Source of the DNA: Hofstenia miamia
Lineage: Eukaryota; Xenacoelomorpha; Acoela
Direction of reading: 5' to 3'
Length of the DNA stretch: 64,000 bases
Assembly (NCBI GenBank): GCA_004352715.1
Contig: SCFE01000042.1
Coordinates: 1,187,628 to 1,251,627 of the forward strand
Under the pieces are notes generated by a model. It did no database searches. It saw nothing but the letters and a program-made list of their open reading frames with translations, and was not told the DNA's origin. Of this stretch, positions 13,001 to 24,958 are shown piece after piece. The position numbers and the translations under genes are program-made. The stretch's first letter is position 1; each line of letters opens with the position of its first letter.

Positions 13001-16000
13001 AAATTTACGCTTGCCCTCGCAACTTAATATACTTTCTTTTGTTATATTTGGATGTGTATTTAGGTCTCTGATGGAGAAGATTAAAATAAATGAGTACCCA
13101 CCAGTGTATCTTCATGATACACCAGGGATTTTGGCGGCTAATGTTCGAACTGTTCATGTTGGGCTTTTGTTAGCCGCACTCGACTATACTAAATGCAGTC
13201 TTGATGACGATATAATTGCGGATTTTGTCTTAAATTTTCTTAATGAAAAAGCACAGTTTCATTATGTGAAGCACTACGGATTAAGTGAAGGTGAGTGGAA
13301 ACTACTATAACAAATTAGAAATATACTGTATATAAGGTAAAATAAAAATTAGATTTTGTATTCAATAAGACTTTTTCATGAATAATTTTAACACTAGAAA
13401 TCCTTCAACAATATCAGTTCATTAGACTTGAACCTGGGACAAAGTATTTCAATGGAAGTGGGTCAATAAGATGATACTGGGCTCACGATTTTAGGAAAAT
13501 TAGAAGTTATGTATGGGAAAACGTGACATTATGGCACTATATATTTAATGCAGTGTGACCACTTTGTTAAGAAAAAATTATTCTTGGATATAAAAATGGA
13601 AAATATCTGCAAAAAGTTAATCTATTTATAGAAACAGATTTAGCGTTGCTGTGTGCAACTTGAACATCCAGTAAATCACTAAGGTTCCTTTTGTAAACTC
13701 GGCCCGCCTCTTGTACTTGTCCAGTATTCTTTATTTCATCAATTTCTGCAAATTCGCTTGTACCCTCAATTTCGCCAATTACTGAATTGCCAATATAGTT
13801 TCTGGGTTTCTTGAGATTCTCAAACTGCACTGGCTCTTTTTACATCATTACATAAATTTGTTGGAAACTTGTAATATTCAAAATTTTCACGGTTGAAGTA
13901 CTCTGATATATCGAAGATTATTATACGTATTTTCCGACAGATTTATTTTTGGTACACCAATTCTATAAAATTAATCGAATAGTACCCAGGCTGACCAATG
14001 AGCTCGATACCGCTGTTAATTTCTTCAGGGGAATTGAATTCAAACTTGGCTAGTTTTTTTGTTATAATTTGCAACCATATCGGCAATTTTAACATGCACC
14101 AGAAAGCAGTTTCTGACAATGTTAGAAGATCAAAATACTGAGACCTTCTCAAGCACTACAATTGAGGTTCAATGAATTTTAGTGTCTAATTCTCTTTAAC
14201 CCAATAAATGCCATACAAATAGTATTTGAAGTACTTTTAGATGTTTCTCTAGTTAGAGTTGATAGTGCACATTATTAATAAATATTTTATGTTTCCTAGA
14301 TTATATTCAGTTTCCATATGTTGACTACTATTACATTTTGTTTCATTTGTTACAGTCATTTGTTTGTAGTATTCGGCTTGAATGTCTGTTAGTGAAGTGC
14401 GGGCATAGGTACTACCCGCGTATACCCGAATTACAAGTTCATATTCGCGAGTATGACTGGGTACGAATCAATGAATTGATCGCTTAATAAATTTTCGATT
14501 TCGCTTTTTCAACTTGAACTTATCACTGCTTGCGCTTCGTTGCTTTCGTTTATAGCGCTTATGAATTTTAGGTTCATTATCTTCACGTTCACTTAAAATA
14601 TAATAGAATAAAGTAGAAGAATATCTACTTAGAGTTCGAAAAAAATCAATAAAGATAATGATGTAGAATAGGTTCAGAAAGAAATAATCGATATCCAACC
14701 ATAAAAAAGCTTAGGAATCACGTCAAGCACCGATCGAAAGCAATTTATAGTTCGACCTTTCCTTGTGACTAGGTATATTGGAGCTACTTGAACTATAAAT
14801 TTGTCGACTTCGAGTAAAAGGGTTCTTTCCTTTGCCTTTTGCCAACAGCTTGATGCTTAGCAAAGAGACACGAGTTTGTAAGTAACAGGCCACTGACTAA
14901 CAACCTCGTTCAGAAATTCATAGCAAAAGAGTTGAACAGTGCGTCTCCATTTTTGGAAGCTGCACAGTTATATTGCCCAATTTTTTTATTAACCCTAAAC
15001 GCATTGAGGTATAAAATGTCACTAACACACTGAGGAGGGGAGATTTGCCCTATCAATTAAAATATTGATTATTTTAAATGTATTTTCCACCCCTGGCCAG
15101 GCTCCGCTCAAAAAATTATTCCGTTTAACTTTATCTTGTTCCCAAATAGTTTTTTAGGGAAACCCGAACCTTGCAGTATTCTTTGAGGTTACCCAAAAAC
15201 CCGGAAGTTTTTTGCATCACTTTGGAGATAACACTCATGCAAATCAAGTTGTCATGTCGGAGACCATACATTTCCATCAACTTGGTAAACTTTTCAAAGA
15301 CTGCTTTGCTATCAACAAGATGTAAGGAATTGAAATCGAGTGAAATTGAACTCCTTTGCATGGAAATAACGCACTTTCTTTTCATTCTTATTAATGTACA
15401 TGTAAAATTTCATAGCAATCCAATGATTAGTTTTTTCTTAACAATCCTTGAATACTGAAAAATTCCACAACATTTGATTTTGAGAAAAATTACAATTAAA
15501 TCATATATTTTCTTAGAATTTCTGGATTCGATGTACATCAAACATTAGTTTTAGAATCTCGTACACAGCTTCAGGCAAATCATGACTATGTTAGTAAGAG
15601 AAACTGGCCTCTTGGTTGCCACATAATGAACGTGGATCTTCTGGACAAGATTCATGATTTGTTACTCAGCGGTCGGAGATACATGGGAAAGCAGAAGATA
15701 TGCCTAAAAATGCATTTTATTAAATATATCGGAAAATTCTATACCAAAGGTTATTTTTCCATAAGAAATCAAATTTTCTGTTGAAAAATGCAAAAATGCA
15801 ATTTTGTAAATGTTGATCAAAATTTATGTTTTAATGATATCCACCTAGCTTAAATGTCATAGTGGAAATAAATCATCAGACAGCTTGCATCCAACATTGC
15901 TGCACCTGTGCCATGGATCACTCATTCTCTCTTAAGTTTCCGTTTTTCCTCTATTGTCAAATCATGTTCCAATAGCAGCTACAACTATGGATCGATTTCC

Positions 16001-18171
16001 AACTTTGTAGCACTCACTTTTGTTTAACACTAGAAAAACGATAGTAAGTCAAAATGACCTTTGATCATTTTTTGTTTGCTTCATTCAGCAAAGCACTAGC
16101 ATGTTCATGCCCCTCATAAAATTTGCTATTTGTAGAAATTTTGTTTCTATTCCATAATTCTTGCATTTAAAACATCAGATGTAAATTTCTTCTCAAGGAA
16201 CAATTCCTGTTTTGTGTTAAAAATATTTCAAATCTTTAATGCAATCACCAATAAATAGAATTCAATATTAATGCAATTTCATTGTGTAAAACACAAAATA
16301 TCAGGCTTTTGTTTAGTTTCAAAGGGACAATAGAAAATCGACTTAATTTGCCTTTCGGATTTGTATGTTAGTTTACGTATTTATATTAGGCTTTGAAAAA
16401 AAAGAAAACTGTATTTTCTGTTATTGTACAGTTAGAAATGGAATACATGCATAAATTTGCAGATAGTAGTTCACATGAATTAGCATGAAGAAAATCAAAT
16501 CCATTTTTTATTGGTGTTGGGCTTCCATGTGAAACACGATGGCGTACCAGGACAAAAACCGATTATCACCAACCTATGATTCTTATCCAGCGTCAAAATT
16601 CAGAATGTTATCAAAATAATACACCAATAGCCACAAAACAACAATATAAAGATAGTGCTGATCACTGCTATCACAAATAACGTAGTGCAGTTGTAAAGAA
16701 TTTTACGCCCCTAAAAACTCTTTCAAAAATGCTGAAGTTTAATTAGAAGTTACATAATTCTCCAATGCGTTTGCTGCGATGACAGAAAACTTAATCGTGT
16801 GAGCAGTATAGATCGAACCAGATATCGCAAGATGGCGATGTCCCCAATAAAAATTTATATTTCCAATGAGTTGAAAAATAACCAATCGAATTATTGACAT
16901 ATTTGACTCGTATAATGGCCCGGCTGCTGTGAATTGATCAACGAATAACTCCAAGAGACATCAAATATGCAGTAATTATTAGTCAGGTAGTGAAATCGCA
17001 ATATCTCAATTTTCACTTAATACATGTAGTTATTTTTTTGCTGTTGATGTTAGTTACTTTATTTTTCAAATACTTAATATTTAAAAGAAATATTTGTTAA
17101 AGTTCAACTTCAGTCAATCTTAGTTAAAGTCGAATTTATTCGCCCAATATTGCAAGTATTTATTCTGAATGCAATATGGAATTAATCGTTGTCTTATTAT
17201 AAGCCTGCAGAATAAAATTTTCCATCAAGTTTTTAATCTTTGAACAAATATAAACGCCAGTTGCCAGGCCGGCAGTACGAAATGTTTTTAAGATAAAAAT
17301 TTATTGAGAAATTATTCGTCCAAGATTTCTTTGGCGCTAACAAAAAAGCAATTTCCTGTCTACAGCTCTGCTTGGTACTGTCTTCTAGAAATGAATATAT
17401 GCTGAACCACTGAAGGTTTGGGTGAGACATTGCAAAGGGTGTTGTAGTGCCATAGTCTTAACTATTACAAGCAATGCGCTCAAAATAATTTATAAATTTC
17501 TAACATACAGCCTAACAAGCACGGCTTGAAAATCAACACTCGAAGAATTTTTTTAGCAATTATCAGATACATGGACACTAAATTAGCCGAAATGTCGTTG
17601 ATGGGCTTAAACGTTTGGCCCATGTCCATCTCTTCTAGACATCCTTACAAAAATCAAATTTTAACAATTTTAGAATTTAGTTTATATACGGTTGAGCAGA
17701 ATCAGGTCATATTTGCTGAGATGATTGTGCTGCAATTGATTATACCTACATATAGCTGACAGTCTGCTAAATGTTTTGCCATGTAAACTAAAAATGTTTT
17801 TAGTTTTCTTCGAATTAATTACTTTAAAATAGCCTTAGATAATTCAATGAAATTGTTCAATATTGCTTTCTATATAATTTCAATAAATTGATTTTTTTAG
17901 GATTCATGTATTTTATTTGTATTTAGTTTCCTGTAATGTATATCAGATTCTCAGAAAAATTGCTTTGAAGCATGGATTTTCAAGAAAAATTAAAGATTTG
18001 CATAACCAGATCAAAGAAGGACCAGATATAAATGTAGCTGCACATAGATTTCTTAAAGATTTTCGTACGGGAATTATTCATAAAGGCATGATTGATGATA
18101 TCAGTAAATTGGAATTATTTTCCGAAATGGAAAGGAAATTCATTGCAGATTTTTCAGATAAAATTTCTTGA
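10050..18171 (+). CDS. MTG1: Mitochondrial ribosome-associated GTPase 1, complete four-exon gene
   Basis: A circularly permuted GTPase of the YlqF/RbgA/MTG1 family, which acts in mitochondria in assembly of the large ribosomal subunit. Exons: 10050-10300 (donor gtaaga), 10511-10786 (donor gttaat, weak), 13064-13290 (donor gtgagt) and 17927-18171 (TGA). All phases join, giving 332 residues, close to the usual family length. The motif order is permuted as expected: G4 as TKAD (68-71), then G1 as GVPNVGKSS (140-148), then G3 as DTPG (194-197). The N-terminal WYPGHMQRGLRNMQ and VHDARLPFTGR signatures are clear. The C-terminal domain (YQILRKIALKHGF, DFRTGIIH) completes the family architecture. ATG at 10050 is the first in frame and gives a basic, hydrophobic start compatible with mitochondrial import. 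Introns 2 (2.3 kb) and 3 (4.6 kb) are filled with transposon debris. Confidence 0.95.
11096..11135 (+). mobile_element. piggyBac-like terminus (TTAA + CCCTAGAAC)
   Basis: TTAA is followed by CCCTAGAACGACTGAATGGG and TCAATTGACA. The TTAA target and CCCTAGAA start are the signature of piggyBac ends. A related subterminal copy, GACTGAATAGGGCAATTG, occurs about 190 bases further in. The partner end was not found. Confidence 0.5.
11500..11960 (-). pseudogene. Possible piggyBac-like transposase remnant
   Basis: The minus strand of this part of MTG1 intron 2 reads as broken coding sequence, with a patch resembling the piggyBac segment 'vIdyYNsTK' (read as SPLVIDYYNSTK). It lies just inside the piggyBac-like end at 11096, in the orientation expected for a transposase whose 3' end faces that terminus. 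Many stops are present. The assignment rests on one short motif and on position. Confidence 0.25.
11961..12189 (+). pseudogene. Tc1-type transposase N-terminal fragment (HTH DNA-binding region)
   Basis: ATG-initiated frame MVRGSEISPTKRARIHSLCE followed by DHAIAVRMGVSVSSVSRSV and RKRSGRPKLTT. This is the paired helix-turn-helix plus GRPK AT-hook linker seen at the start of Tc1-family transposases, which binds the terminal repeats. It is cut off at the TA-rich point where the mariner-like element at 12192 inserted; the catalytic DDE region is not visible on the other side. It lies in MTG1 intron 2. Confidence 0.7.
12192..12781 (-). mobile_element. Mariner-like deletion element, 590 bp, with 29-bp perfect terminal inverted repeats
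   Basis: Both ends begin CAGGGTGTAACAAAAGTAAC and continue identically for 29 bp in inverted orientation, flanked by TA on each side, the IS630/Tc1/mariner target. Inside on the minus strand (12305-12559) a frame encodes only the transposase C-terminus: NPHTMDDLKNAITDEIRAI followed by CIEHDGNHFEH. The catalytic domain and the DNA-binding domain are missing, so it is a non-autonomous internal-deletion derivative. The perfect repeats suggest fairly recent mobilisation by a related transposase. It sits in a TATATA stretch next to the Tc1 fragment within MTG1 intron 2. Confidence 0.92.
12790..12945 (-). pseudogene. Acidic coding-like remnant, possible transposase N-terminus
   Basis: The minus strand reads MRDSNEDCDAISNIELDIEQ followed by more Asp/Glu/Ser-rich sequence without a stop. 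Acidic N-termini like this are usual in piggyBac transposases, and piggyBac-like ends occur nearby, but no catalytic motif is adjacent. Tentative. Confidence 0.25.
13388..13420 (+). mobile_element. Second piggyBac-like terminus (TTAA + CACTAGAA)
   Basis: TTAA followed by CACTAGAAATCCTTC in MTG1 intron 3. It shares the CMCTAGAA start with the ends at 11100 and 16028. No matching opposite end is seen, so it may be a solo or truncated terminus. Confidence 0.3.
13567..13870 (-). pseudogene. Coding-like remnant of unknown element
   Basis: An open minus-strand frame reading PVQFENLKKPRNYIGNSVIG and then a Glu-rich stretch. The upstream segment (13943-14152) is also partly open in the same direction but in another frame. 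The composition is coding-like. No family recognised; a decayed transposon inside MTG1 intron 3 is the likeliest explanation. Confidence 0.25.
15504..15783 (+). other. Unrecognised open frame in MTG1 intron 3
   Basis: After a plausible acceptor (tttcttag), an open frame of about 90 codons begins ISGFDVHQTLVLESRTQLQA and includes PLGCHIMNVDLLDKIHDLL and GRRYMGK. It has good coding texture but no recognisable family and no clear donor. It does not fit between the MTG1 domains encoded by exons 3 and 4. It could be a nested exon, a retrocopy fragment or transposon debris. Confidence 0.25.
16024..16065 (+). mobile_element. Third piggyBac-like terminus (TTAA + CACTAGAAAAAC)
   Basis: TTAA followed by CACTAGAAAAACGATAGTAA and GTCAAAATGACC. 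It resembles the end at 11100 in both the start and the CAA..TGAC segment. The partner end was not identified. Confidence 0.4.
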
Positions 18172-18431
18172 TTTGATAATTTTTATTATTTTTATAATAA
18201 TCTTTGAGTATTTAAATATGATATATTATTTTTGTATTTTTGTACACTGGAAAAAATATTGTGTTGTGTGTTTTTAGAATTGAATACTTGAATGTACATT
18301 CATTTCAGTGTTTAACCAAATTATATAATTTCTGTAGTCTGACTTATAACCCCATCACAATGCGACCTAATAATTTTTCAATACTAATCTATTGAATGCA
18401 GCTTACATTAATATATTTGATGAATGATTTC

Positions 18432-18437
18432 AATAAA
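18432..18437 (+). promoter_or_regulatory. Candidate MTG1 polyadenylation signal
   Basis: AATAAA 260 bases after the MTG1 stop codon, the first canonical hexamer downstream. Chance occurrence is possible in such AT-rich DNA. Confidence 0.4.
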
Positions 18438-19508
18438 AATATTTTAAGTTTTATAAAAGATTTCATAAACAACTGTATACAAGATTAGGTACAATAAATT
18501 CGCTTATACTAACTCACCCTAAATAGGGGATAATAAAAAAGAGGAAACTTAGTTTGTGGTAATTTTTACAATGTAATATTCGTCACTGTACCGAAGTGCT
18601 TAACAAAACATACATTCAAAGATTTCTACAAAATATATACGGAGGCCACCGAATATATTTTTCTCACATTTAAATTATGGCATTTCAATTTCTTTTTGTA
18701 TTGAAGTTTGCCCTCTAGAAGCTTTTCACTTATAGTCGAATAAATTCAGAACTATTTAGTGTGTATAAACGTGTTAATTTTATTAGAAAGGTTTTAGAGA
18801 CTTGACATTTAAATTTTGAAGGTAGTTCATTTCACAGGTGAATCGGGGAATGAATAAAGAAATGATGCATTTTTCTTGAATGATATTTGTCTTATGACTA
18901 ATGTACGTTTGTTGTGAGAATGAGGCGTTTCAAAATTAGCAACATATTTTAATTGTAAAATGTACATAGAGGTGTTTTATAAATGGCCATTATTGACTTT
19001 GAAAATTGTAAATTTAATTCATTGTAAATTAAGTGTTTTTATAGTCTAATATAATGTTAACTGCCCAATTTTTACTTCAAATTTTCTTAGATACTGCTTG
19101 TTAATGCCGCTATATAATATGCGGGATTAATTTAGATGTAGATTTGCAACTGGGTCATCAGTTCGCCGAGTCAGGAATTTGCTGTCTGGTCCCAGATCAA
19201 TTATCTACTTTCAGATCACCGGTCACATTTATTCAATAAGCAAATGAACGTTAAATTAGTATCCACAAAGGGGCTTGCTATATTATATCAAGTAGGTTAT
19301 TGTGTAGACATTGAATTACCTAAAATACATTTATGCCTAACTTTTACTTATTGCTGAAATTGGATATGACGATAACAATCCTGAAATGCGACCTAAATTC
19401 AAATAGTTCTTTGCTAGAAATAGAATGGGGTTTTCACTAATAATTTTAATGCATGCACAATTTTGCAACTAAAAGAAATGTTTGCAACCTTTGGCGATTT
19501 TGGAAATT
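18438..19508. other. Intergenic stretch, nothing recognised
   Basis: AT-rich DNA between MTG1 and the next LINE, with no supported coding frame. Confidence 0.5.
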
Positions 19509-21690
19509 TTTTTTTTCTTAAGTAGCTTTTATTCTGTTTATCCCTGTACATTCTCTGTACTTACAGTCTGTAAATATTATTTACAAAATATATACAAATA
19601 GTGTACATAATATATACAAACATATTTACAAAACTGATATTTACAGAGATGTACAAATAAAATAAACAAAGCTAAAACAATAATTAAAATAAACAAAAAC
19701 AAAAAATAAGTTAAAAATAGGAAACAAAAATGACATATTCTAATAATTTCGCCATATATTCAGTTTGTTCGAATATCCTAATTTGAATTGGTTGGCAAGC
19801 AGGTTTTGTTTTAATAATTTTTTAAATATTTTTAAGTTAGGTGCGTTACGTATATTAGAATCTAGTTTGTTCCATAGGCTACTGGTGTTGGTTGTAAACG
19901 AATCTTTCCAATATTTATTTTTAATTTGATAGTTATTAATGCATTTATTTGCTCTTTTGTTATAGCTGAGATATTTGTCACCATTACGATTTCCTTTCAC
20001 ACACTTGTACGTTTGAATCAGACTGGAATATATCGTGATGAACGTGGGTGAAAGTATTGATTCTTTGTTTACGTAGTCACCAACTTCATGTTTGCTAATA
20101 TCAAACATTGTGCATATACACCAGTTAAACATCCTATTTAGTCGTCCCTTCTGTGCAATACTTAAGCTATTCAATAGTATGCATGCATATCTGTAGTGAC
20201 TCAACACAAACGCGTCAACAACTGTTTTGCCCCTAGTTATCTGTTTAATTTGTTTTAGGTATAATATGCCAGCTGCCATCTTTTTAATCTTCCTTCGAAC
20301 AAACTTATCAAACTTCAAGTGCGTGTCTATGTCTACCCCTAAATATGTAACAGAATCAGTTGGTTTGATTATTGGTGCATCTTTAGATAGTTGGATCTGT
20401 ACATTCTTTACTAGTGGCTTGTTATGGTTATTTGCGAATACGATAAATTGTGTTTTGGATGTATTGACTGTTAACTTATTCTGTCTGAAGAAATTCATTA
20501 TGCTGTCTAAGTCTATCTGAAGATGTTTTGTTGAAATTATTGGACTGCTGTGATTACTTATGATGCATATGTCATCAGCATACTGGATTAATTGGCTGTG
20601 TTTTATGAACTGTGAAACATCATTTATATATAAGTTAAATATTATCGGACCTAGTACAGTTCCTTGGGGTACTCCGATATTTCTTATACAGTAGTCGGAA
20701 AAGATGTTATTAATTTTGACGCACTGCTCTCTATTACTAAAAAAAATATTTATAAATATTCGTGAATCTTTATCAAATCCATAGTTTGATGATTTATTAT
20801 CCAGTATTTTGAAATCTAAGCTGTCAAAGGCTTTACTAAGGTCCAATAAAGCTACGCTGCTACTAACATTTTTGTTAAGATTGTAATGAATACTTTCAGT
20901 TAGAGTAAGAAGTGCGTCAGTGGTGCTTAATCCATCTCTAAATCCACACTGCATAGGTGAAAGAATGTTATAATTTTTAGGTACACATTGATTTGAGAGC
21001 AAAGTATCTTTTCAAAGATTTTTGATATTGGATTAGTTACTGCTATTGGTCTGTAATTTTAACAGTCAGAATGATCACCTATTTTATATACTGGTGTTAT
21101 GTCAGCACTTTTTAGGCTTATAGGAAATGTTGATGTCCGAATGGAGAAGTTAAAGACAAATAGCAAATATTCGTCGAAGTGCTTGATAAATTTTTTGTAG
21201 ATAAATACTGGGATTCCACAGCTGCCACTAGAGATATTTACGTCTAGATTTTTTACGGTTTTTTCAAGTTCAATTTTGTTAATAAAATTAAAACTAAATG
21301 TGCTATCGGGTTTTTCTATTTTCCTTTCGTATGAAACATGCTCGCCTTTGTATGATCCCATATTTTGAAAAGTGGAATTCATATAATTAGCTATTGACTT
21401 AGAGTTGCATACTGGGTTTCCATTCACATTAATTTCTTGTATGTCGCACATCATGTTTTTTTCTTTATTTAAAAACCGGTTAATAAATTTCCATTTGGTT
21501 TTAGCTTGTGTTATCTTATCGTACATGATCCTTGACTGTAGTGCTTTGTCTTTGCGTTTTAGTTTGGAAATTTTCATTTTAATGTTCTTGTATGAGCCGA
21601 GATTCACAGATGAACTGTTTCTACAAAGTTCTTCCCAAGCTTTCTTCCTNCTATTAATTAATTGCTTTCGTAAAATTTCAGTAGTAAATT
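19509..21690 (-). mobile_element. 5'-truncated non-LTR retrotransposon with nearly complete reverse transcriptase
   Basis: Read on the minus strand: the linker before the RT (21607-21059, ending in DITPVYKIGDHSDC), an in-frame stop, the NYRPIAV block, a frameshift near 21000, then a long open frame 21002-19740. The open frame holds the RT core: ALLDLSKAFDSLDF, GVPQGTVLGPIIFNLYINDV and the catalytic YADD (QYADDICII). The C-terminal region SLWNKLDSNIRNAPNLKIFK is typical of jockey/CR1-type LINE ORF2. The 3' UTR is A-rich and ends in a poly(A) of ten bases at 19509-19518 (T on +). The endonuclease half is absent. A single N at 21650 lies near the 5' truncation. One stop plus one frameshift make it non-functional, but it is among the youngest LINE copies here. 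Confidence 0.9.
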
Positions 21691-22636
21691 TATTATCAAT
21701 TTTTTATTGGTATTTTATTCAAGTAAATTGATAAAAATAACATTTTTTGAATAAAACTTCGTTATCAATAAATTGTTGGTAAAGTATTAATAAAAAATTT
21801 ATTTACTTTAATTTTTTTTCATAAAATTGCCTTTTTCAATGACATGGGGGAATTTGCAAAATCTTGCAAGAACTTTAAAGTTTAAGTTGGTTTCACTTCA
21901 ATGGGTAGATATGCAGAACAGACCCAGTGTACATCAAACAAATATTTTAAGATTTTGGATACTCGAATAGCAACATGCCCGAGCTGTGCTCTTAGTATAG
22001 AAGCCTGTGAAAGTACACTTTTTTCAGTGGCCGTTACAGGCCCTGCCCCAGTTTATACCGTAAAGTTGTTCAATTTTAATGTACAATTTTTAAAAGATGC
22101 ATGTTTTTTGATAATCATTGAACTTTTTCAAATGATGTCATAATCAAAGTTTTCTTCAAAAGTAATAATGATATTAGCTTTCTTCCGAATTTACATATCA
22201 AAATTTTCGAAAGTTTATTTACACCTTTGCAAAAACTGTTAATGAATGAATACGAATTCAAAATATAAAATTCACATTAAAATGATAAAACTTATCAAAA
22301 AGTAAATTTACAGTTTTGAACCTATTGGGTGAGGGTCACCAGTCTTGCAGAGCTATGCTTTTGCATTCCCGCATTTTGCTATTTTCCTTTTGATTCCTTA
22401 GCAAAACATTTCTAGCATTTGCATCCTTCTTTGCACTTCTCAATGGCTTTCGTAGATTATGATGAAAATGATTGTATGAAAATCACAAACAACAAACTAG
22501 CAAAAATGGCAACAATGATAACGACTTTCATTAAAAGAATGATTTCTGTTTCATCCCCTTGACCAACATCGCAATTTTAATAACCACTATCAACTTCATT
22601 TATAGAAAATTTCGAAAAATCTGTTTGTGAATGAAA
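21691..22636. other. Non-coding stretch, nothing recognised
   Basis: AT-rich DNA; short open frames only, without family resemblance. Confidence 0.45.
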
Positions 22637-22948
22637 TTATTTCCTTCTCCGAATGAAAAATATAAAAAACACATCTAAGCTGTATTCGGCATCATTTTCT
22701 AGATCAATCGGAATTTCCACATTCGTAAGCACCTCTCCTTCAAAAATATTTATGCTAACTTTTACATTAAAAGTTTCGCAATCATTTTTTGTCGGAACTT
22801 CACAGAAAAAGACTTGGAATCCAAGAAATTCCATTGATTCGTGATTATTGTATTCAGTTAGAATATGCATTATTGATAATGAATTCCCGGATATATTTAA
22901 GAAATCGGACATAAGCCCTATATATAAAAGGTGACCCTCTAAATGCAC
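22637..22948 (-). other. Unrecognised open frame, beta-rich in appearance
   Basis: A 103-codon minus-strand frame starting MHLEGHLLYIGLMSDFLN. The middle alternates hydrophobic and polar residues (FNVKVSINIFEGEVLTNVEI), suggesting a beta-sandwich. It faintly recalls PHR-type domains of BTBD proteins, but the match is too weak to name. No splice context was resolved. It may be an isolated exon or chance. Confidence 0.2.
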
Positions 22949-22979
22949 AAAATTATAGGCCCATTTGCATTGGCCAACC

Positions 22980-23890
22980 CTTTAGTGAACTATTCGAAAA
23001 ATTATTAAATTATCAAATAATTTGATATCTGAAAATATTCTTTCAAAAAAACAATTTGGTTTTCGTAATGGTTTAGCACTCAAGATGCATTTTATCAATA
23101 TCAGAACAAATAAAATCAAATTTAAGCCTAAACAAATGTAGTTGTGTTGCGCTTCTTGTTTTGAGCAAAGCTTTTAACTCAATGAATTTTGACATATTAA
23201 AGGACAAATTAATACATTATAACTTTGATAAGAAATCTGTTAAGTTAATAATGACTTTCCTTAAAAATCGACTGCAAAGAGTTATACTTAATGGTATAAA
23301 ATTAAAATATATTATAACAACCGTGGTGTTCTACAGGACACAGTTTTCAGACCTATTCTATTTGCAATCTATGTTAATGACATAAATAAACAGGTAAAAA
23401 ACAATAAAATTTATCAATATGCAGATGATACCTGTCTCATAAGTACTGATATAAATGCCTTTAATGCAACGAAAAATCTCCAATATGACATCGAAAATTT
23501 AACAAAATAGTTCTCAAATAATCAATTGAAAGTAAATATTGGAAAAACACAATTCAAAATATTTTCCCCTAATACAAACAGAAATCTCACAAAAAACATA
23601 GTATATTATATTAAATGAACGTTCTCAAATATTTTATGCCTGGATAAATATTTTAATAGTTTTCACCACACAGCAACTAAATTATAGAATAACTTAAATA
23701 GTGAAATTAAATTTGAAAAAAATTGCGAACAATAATGCACTACATTCATTTGAAAATTTTGTATAAAATGCAGACACACACATTTTAATATTATATATAT
23801 TTATTATATTTGTATATAGCTTTTTGTAGGTTTGTAGTTTATAGTTTTTTGTACTATTTTATTGTAGCAATAAATTGCTTATGAATCTTA
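22980..23890 (+). mobile_element. Degenerate LINE reverse-transcriptase remnant
   Basis: In shifting frames the strand reads KKQFGFRNGLA, then VLSKAFNSMNFDILKDKLIH (23161-23230), then PILFAIYVNDI and the catalytic QYADDTCLIS (around 23415-23445), then LKVNIGKTQFKIFS. This is the usual RT order. Frameshifts and stops separate the blocks. It ends near an AATAAA at about 23868. Related in style to the LINE at 19509-21690 but in the opposite orientation. Confidence 0.8.
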
Positions 23891-24595
23891 TGAACATTTT
23901 GTATATTACATGATTGTTACATGTTATTTTTTGAAATTTATAGAAGTTATCTTATCAACATTATTTAATCATAGAAACATGTACGTCTTTGATCAATTTA
24001 AAAGCAACTAATTCGAGTATTTCCTGAAAACATGTCTTGTATCGCATATCTAGCCTATCTTCACATGGGCGATACTTTTATGTGCTAACTAACATTGATC
24101 CATTTTCAAGTTTTAGTGAATGTATGTATAAATATCAATAAATCATTCTATTCAATTAGCAAATGAAAAGATGGCACAACTTATGTTACATTTCTTCTTG
24201 GATGATCTTAGCGAATTAAACTGCACAGAAATTGCTTTGTGACAAATCGAAATACCACTAAATTATGTTTGATCTAAACCATTTTCTTTTAACTTTAACA
24301 TTTAGATAATCCTTACTGCAAGAAACAAAAGCAGTATAACATCCATCTCAAGGCGATACTAAGGAAGGCTATGACATGCGTGATATTTGAAATATTTGCG
24401 AGTGCCTATTTTTGTTTTCAATTTCATTAAAAGCAATACAAAAAGGTCTCTACTCCCTTTCAAATATAACAAAATTATTAGCAAAAATTGTAAAATATTC
24501 AAAATTATTTAATAAACTTACAAAAATCTAAAATAAAAATGTATAAAAACTTAATATAGCCAACAATCATTACATCAAATATCATATAGAGAAAA
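23891..24595. other. Non-coding stretch, nothing recognised
   Basis: AT-rich spacer between LINE debris and the P/THAP-like fragment. Confidence 0.45.
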
Positions 24596-24958
24596 TTAGA
24601 AATTACTTTCAAGCTTCCTCTTCTTTCTTGATGACATCATTTTGTTGTTTTCAATAATACAACTATTTTTCATAAAGATATTGGCTATAATTCGAGATGC
24701 TTTAAGACTATCGATACTAAATCCATATGAGATATTTATTGCTGAAAATAATTCAATTAGATGTTCACGACAGTAAGCATTGTCATCTGTATTACAGTAA
24801 TAACAGTAACACGCTGCAACAAAATCAACTAAGCAGTTGGATGGGTAAGTTAAATTTCCTTGATTAACTTGATCTATATAACCACAATCATATTGAATAC
24901 ACTGCTTATCCGTTGCAATATAAGAACTAGTTTTTAGTGCTACATATCCAGCTATGTA
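24596..24958 (-). pseudogene. C-terminal fragment of a P-element/THAP9-like transposase, cut by the assembly gap
   Basis: The minus-strand frame begins at the gap edge with YIAGYVALKTSSYIATDKQC and continues through a Cys-rich segment (DFVAACYCYYCN) to a basic end (SSRKKRKLESNF) and a TAA stop. YIAGYVA followed by cysteines is characteristic of the C-terminal part of P/THAP9-type transposases. The rest of the protein would lie in the 1000-base gap. The visible frame has no stop, so the copy could be intact; this cannot be judged. Confidence 0.55.

Noticed and set aside
14390-14465. GC-rich patch (GCGGGCATAGGTACTACCCG)
   Set aside because: Looks like a transposon end, but no matching inverted partner or target duplication was found.
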